From Pseudomonas sp. KU43P (lineage in GTDB: Bacteria; Pseudomonadota; Gammaproteobacteria; Pseudomonadales; Pseudomonadaceae), in NCBI RefSeq assembly GCF_033095865.1, contig NZ_AP019365.1, positions 2,577,501 to 2,641,500 on the forward strand: a DNA stretch of 64,000 bases, given 5' to 3'. A program made the position numbers and the translations under genes. This document shows positions 62,501 through 64,000 of the stretch, piece after piece (the first letter of the stretch is position 1; each line of letters begins with the position of its first letter). Below the pieces are notes generated by a model. It was not told the origin of the DNA, made no database searches, and was given only the letters and a program-made list of their open reading frames with translations.

Positions 62501-64000
62501 CGAAGATGGCATCCTCTCTCCCGGCAGCGTGGTGGAGCGCGTGCACGCCATTCGTGCTTACAACGGTTGCAGCGAAGGGGATAGCCGCGACGGCACCGCC
62601 GCCTGCCCGAAAGCCAAGCAGCACCCGTACTTCGGCCGCTTCGGCCGGGCCGATTGGCTGGGTGCACGCACGGCCATGCAGCGCTGGTTCGCCGATCCGT
62701 TGGTCAACGTGTATAACGTCGACCGTGGCCTGGGCACCATTTTCACCCATGACCACCTTGGCCCATCGACCCACCAGCAACTTGGCTTGTATGCCACCGT
62801 GCTGGCTGAACCTGCCGGCTCGACCTGGTACCACGCCGAAACCGGCGAGCAGCTGTACAACCCGTCCATGCGCCAGGACGGCGGGCCGACTTCGTGGCAG
62901 GCGGTGATCAAGACCGGTGACCACGATGGTGACGGCAAGAACGACAGTTACCGCGAGTTCTTCCTCGAATACAGCGACTTCCAGCATGCCTACGAGGCGG
63001 GCGTGTACGTGGGCGCGGGCCCCGATGGCGTACCCAATGGCCAGTCCTACCCGGCAACCGCCGACAGCTTCCGCTACGCCATCAACCCGCCCGTGCGGCA
63101 GAAGGCGTCCAACCTGCTGGAATCGGTGGTCGAGTCGCGCGGTGGCCTGAGCCCTGGCTGCCCGAGCCGACCTTGCCCGCAGGCGATCTCGGTGGATGAC
63201 CCTGGCATGTTCGTCGTCAACTACCGCAACGAGCCGCTGGCCCTGCGTGTGTTCGACCCGAACAAGGTCGGCCCGGACGGTAAGCGCGGCATGCAGGCCG
63301 ACGGCCCCGGCGGTGACCTGGGCTATGCCCTGCAGACCCGTACCGACCGTGCCATCCCGGCGATGAACATGGCGCCCTCGGCCATCACCTCGGCCGTTGG
63401 CCCCACTGGCGGTACCACGTTGTTCCCACCGAACATCAACGTTGCCGGGAGTGAACCCGGCGATCCGTTCACCCCGCTGCTGCGCACCTATTCCGGCGAC
63501 AACGTGCGCTTGCGCATGCACGCCGGTGGCCATGAGGAGGAACACAACGTCACCCTGCACGGCGTCAAGTGGCTGCAGAACGGTACCGGTTTCGGCAACA
63601 GCTCCAACTCGGGCTGGAAATCGTCGCAGATGATCGGCATCTCCGAGCAGCTGGGCTTCATGGCGCCGGTGTCGATGATCTCCAGCTCCGCGGCCACCAA
63701 CGGCGATTACCTGTACTCGCTGGACGCAGCCCTGGAAGGCTACTGGAACGGCATCTGGGGCATCATGCGCAACTACACCGCGCAGCGCACCGACCTGTTC
63801 GCGCTGCCGAACAACCCGCAACCGGTGGCCATGCGCAATACCGTCAACTTCGACGGCATCTGCCCGAAAACCACCGCCAACCCCAATGGCATTGGCTCGC
63901 GCACCACGGTCAAGCGCAGCTACGAGATCGTCGCCGCGCTGGCCAACGATATCCTGGAGAACCGTCACGGCGTCAGCATCAACGACCCCGCTGGCGTCGG
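59574..64000 (+). CDS. mnxG: MnxG-type manganese-oxidising multicopper oxidase (3' end outside the window)
   Basis: Starts at ATG 59574 behind CGGAGGTG, and stays open for 1475 codons to the window edge; known MnxG is about 1950 residues. A signal-like segment (VLTSFVLALLGWETTSEAA) precedes multiple cupredoxin domains. Copper motifs: HIFHLHGHQW (491-500), HCHFYPHFAQGMW (from 545), FTHDHLGPSTHQQ (from about 1057) and HAGGHEEEHNVTLHG (from 1316). An acidic repeat (E-V-E-N-E, G-E-Q-E) lies at about residues 128-152 and another near 643. These enzymes oxidise Mn(II) to Mn(IV) oxide at the cell surface. Long antisense frames across it are shadows. Confidence 0.9.
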   Translation, partial: MSTPKKGPVLTSFVLALLGWETTSEAAVQCQRTLVANVVALDQPLMFNRLGAQNANGMMFALRQDVVDAHNVPLSKGGAAVPGKVTLRPDKRPRPIVLRVAAGECLVVNLTNLLAYQANPNKHGIDHDENEVENEVEGEQEGEQEGAEVENEGGEHVVADEQVTDRHVGFQVNGLQAVNSIGDIAANTGRNGNFLIAPGNTRTYTLYAEREGAFAATSQGATFGGQGGAGNVANGLFGQVVVVPKNGRTYRNTLTEEEMRLASTARTATGQPVIDYEARYPQAEPWVSEGKAGKPIIAMVDGNEILSSETDAIVMGPNADGSFPRSTYPLESINKRNPALPNRLEAFRDFASQFADEVAATQAFPGYWADPVMGHVLEPTRDSFMINYGSGGMGAEVVANRLGVGPMHDCLSCAYEEFFLSAHTVGDIGTLVDVPANVGLENIRPGETPPASATGVKASMALYPAEPANVHHSYIGDFTKFRNTHNGHEQHIFHLHGHQWLFNPNDDNSDYIDAQGIGPGVGYTYEIANGGSGNRNRVAGDAIYHCHFYPHFAQGMWAMWRVHDVFEEGTRLEVSGQGENGFHSTPFALRSGKPAVGARALPDGEIIAGTPIPAIVPLPGKAMAPMPGKVVVVPKLSEALVAEHGDEGEEEGDDEQAHETVTPKAVGSLALVDRSETNRNADGSLKNPGYPFWIGGMESSVGQRPPTPPLDMLDPALARQLKDSGKALWANLDPNQVDGWDGGLGRHALDGVSAGGEAETTTTKLDFSKVVHKAKPIYLPEEGTDVEQAAMQYHAKAEHPSYALIPGSQPVAKAFRTNGALPTAGAPFYEPCMDDRGKRMTQTSGVGEFFSGESLTGMNFRGSSTFTADRPRIYKGANIQFDAVYNKVGYHFPQARILALWEDAWPVITKQRPPEPLVMRMNTFDCTMYTHSNLIPSFYEMDDYQVRTPTDVIGQHIHLPKWDLTAADGSANGWNYEDGILSPGSVVERVHAIRAYNGCSEGDSRDGTAACPKAKQHPYFGRFGRADWLGARTAMQRWFADPLVNVYNVDRGLGTIFTHDHLGPSTHQQLGLYATVLAEPAGSTWYHAETGEQLYNPSMRQDGGPTSWQAVIKTGDHDGDGKNDSYREFFLEYSDFQHAYEAGVYVGAGPDGVPNGQSYPATADSFRYAINPPVRQKASNLLESVVESRGGLSPGCPSRPCPQAISVDDPGMFVVNYRNEPLALRVFDPNKVGPDGKRGMQADGPGGDLGYALQTRTDRAIPAMNMAPSAITSAVGPTGGTTLFPPNINVAGSEPGDPFTPLLRTYSGDNVRLRMHAGGHEEEHNVTLHGVKWLQNGTGFGNSSNSGWKSSQMIGISEQLGFMAPVSMISSSAATNGDYLYSLDAALEGYWNGIWGIMRNYTAQRTDLFALPNNPQPVAMRNTVNFDGICPKTTANPNGIGSRTTVKRSYEIVAALANDILENRHGVSINDPAGV

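Noticed and set aside
59607..63968. A 1453-codon open frame on the minus strand
   Set aside because: It is the antisense shadow of mnxG. The plus strand carries a continuous frame with signal peptide, ribosome-binding site and copper motifs; the minus translation has no family features and reflects high-GC codon bias.
1..64000. tRNA, rRNA, CRISPR arrays, intact insertion sequences or prophage genes
   Set aside because: No transposase, integrase, phage structural gene, regular spacer array or tRNA-like cloverleaf was recognised by eye. A dedicated covariance-model search would be needed to exclude small RNAs.

Overview
The window is about 63% GC, densely coded, and reads as chromosome of a Pseudomonas, most likely of the P. 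putida group. Supporting signs are the P. putida-type REP elements (core CTGTGGGAGCCGGCTTGCCGGCGAT) at about 0.95, 6.1 and 37.6-37.7 kb, small Pseudomonas-typical families (DUF1652, DUF6555, DUF2986, DUF533), many LysR regulators, and a very large multicopper oxidase of the MnxG manganese-oxidase type at the right edge. No rRNA, tRNA, CRISPR array or intact insertion sequence was recognised.

Layout. 0-8.1 kb: malate dehydrogenase (first two bases off the window), a RibD-C/DHFR-like protein, LysE exporter + LysR, a CodA-like amidohydrolase divergent from an MFS carrier, and two different L,D-transpeptidases. 8.1-18.9 kb: DUF533 protein, a solitary PHA synthase, then a decayed lipid/alkyl catabolic patch. 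In it an acyl-CoA ligase and a convergent alkylsulfatase are both cut off at one point by an apparent deletion, followed by LysR / Fe-alcohol dehydrogenase / thioesterase / DUF1302 porin-like protein and a frameshifted serine-hydrolase remnant. 19-20.8 kb: divergent GlxA-type regulator and HD-domain protein. 20.8-27.2 kb: two convergent operons of lipid-modification genes (Cfa-like methyltransferase, DUF1365, FAD oxidoreductase, SDR, SnoaL-like, DUF2878 against chalcone-isomerase-like, DUF3833 lipoprotein, DUF2256). Each starts from a promoter region carrying four TTGTACA-type palindromes, a probable LitR/CarH-like light regulon.

27.3-35.5 kb: outer-membrane transporter-like protein, a gene-poor stretch, BetT-type carrier, class V aminotransferase, nucleotidyltransferase, then an alkylation-repair set (Ada-like mini protein, an Ada that has lost three of four zinc cysteines, an AlkA-type glycosylase) and DUF2986. 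35.5-46.5 kb: a dCache-GGDEF cyclase, a tautomerase, and a LysR-divergent catabolic operon of aldehyde dehydrogenase, atypical M19 dipeptidase, BCCT carrier, a 564-residue orphan, DUF3726 and RidA; then a PAS-GGDEF cyclase. 46.5-51.2 kb: membrane protein, MHS-type MFS carrier and amidase divergent from an IclR regulator.

51.3-53.4 kb is the most notable locus: a secreted precursor with four EGKCG motifs joined to two perfect EF-hand loops, followed by a DUF692 enzyme (HvfB/MbnB-like) and a DUF2063 partner (HvfC-like). This is a copper-handling RiPP of the HvfA/bufferin type with a calcium-binding tail. 53.4-59.3 kb: GNAT and LysE genes around an orphan palindromic operator, alpha/beta hydrolase, pirin, a second AlkA, small DUF proteins and a Yip1 membrane protein. 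59.57 kb to the end: mnxG, partial, preceded by a well-spaced sigma-54 promoter and two upstream palindromes.
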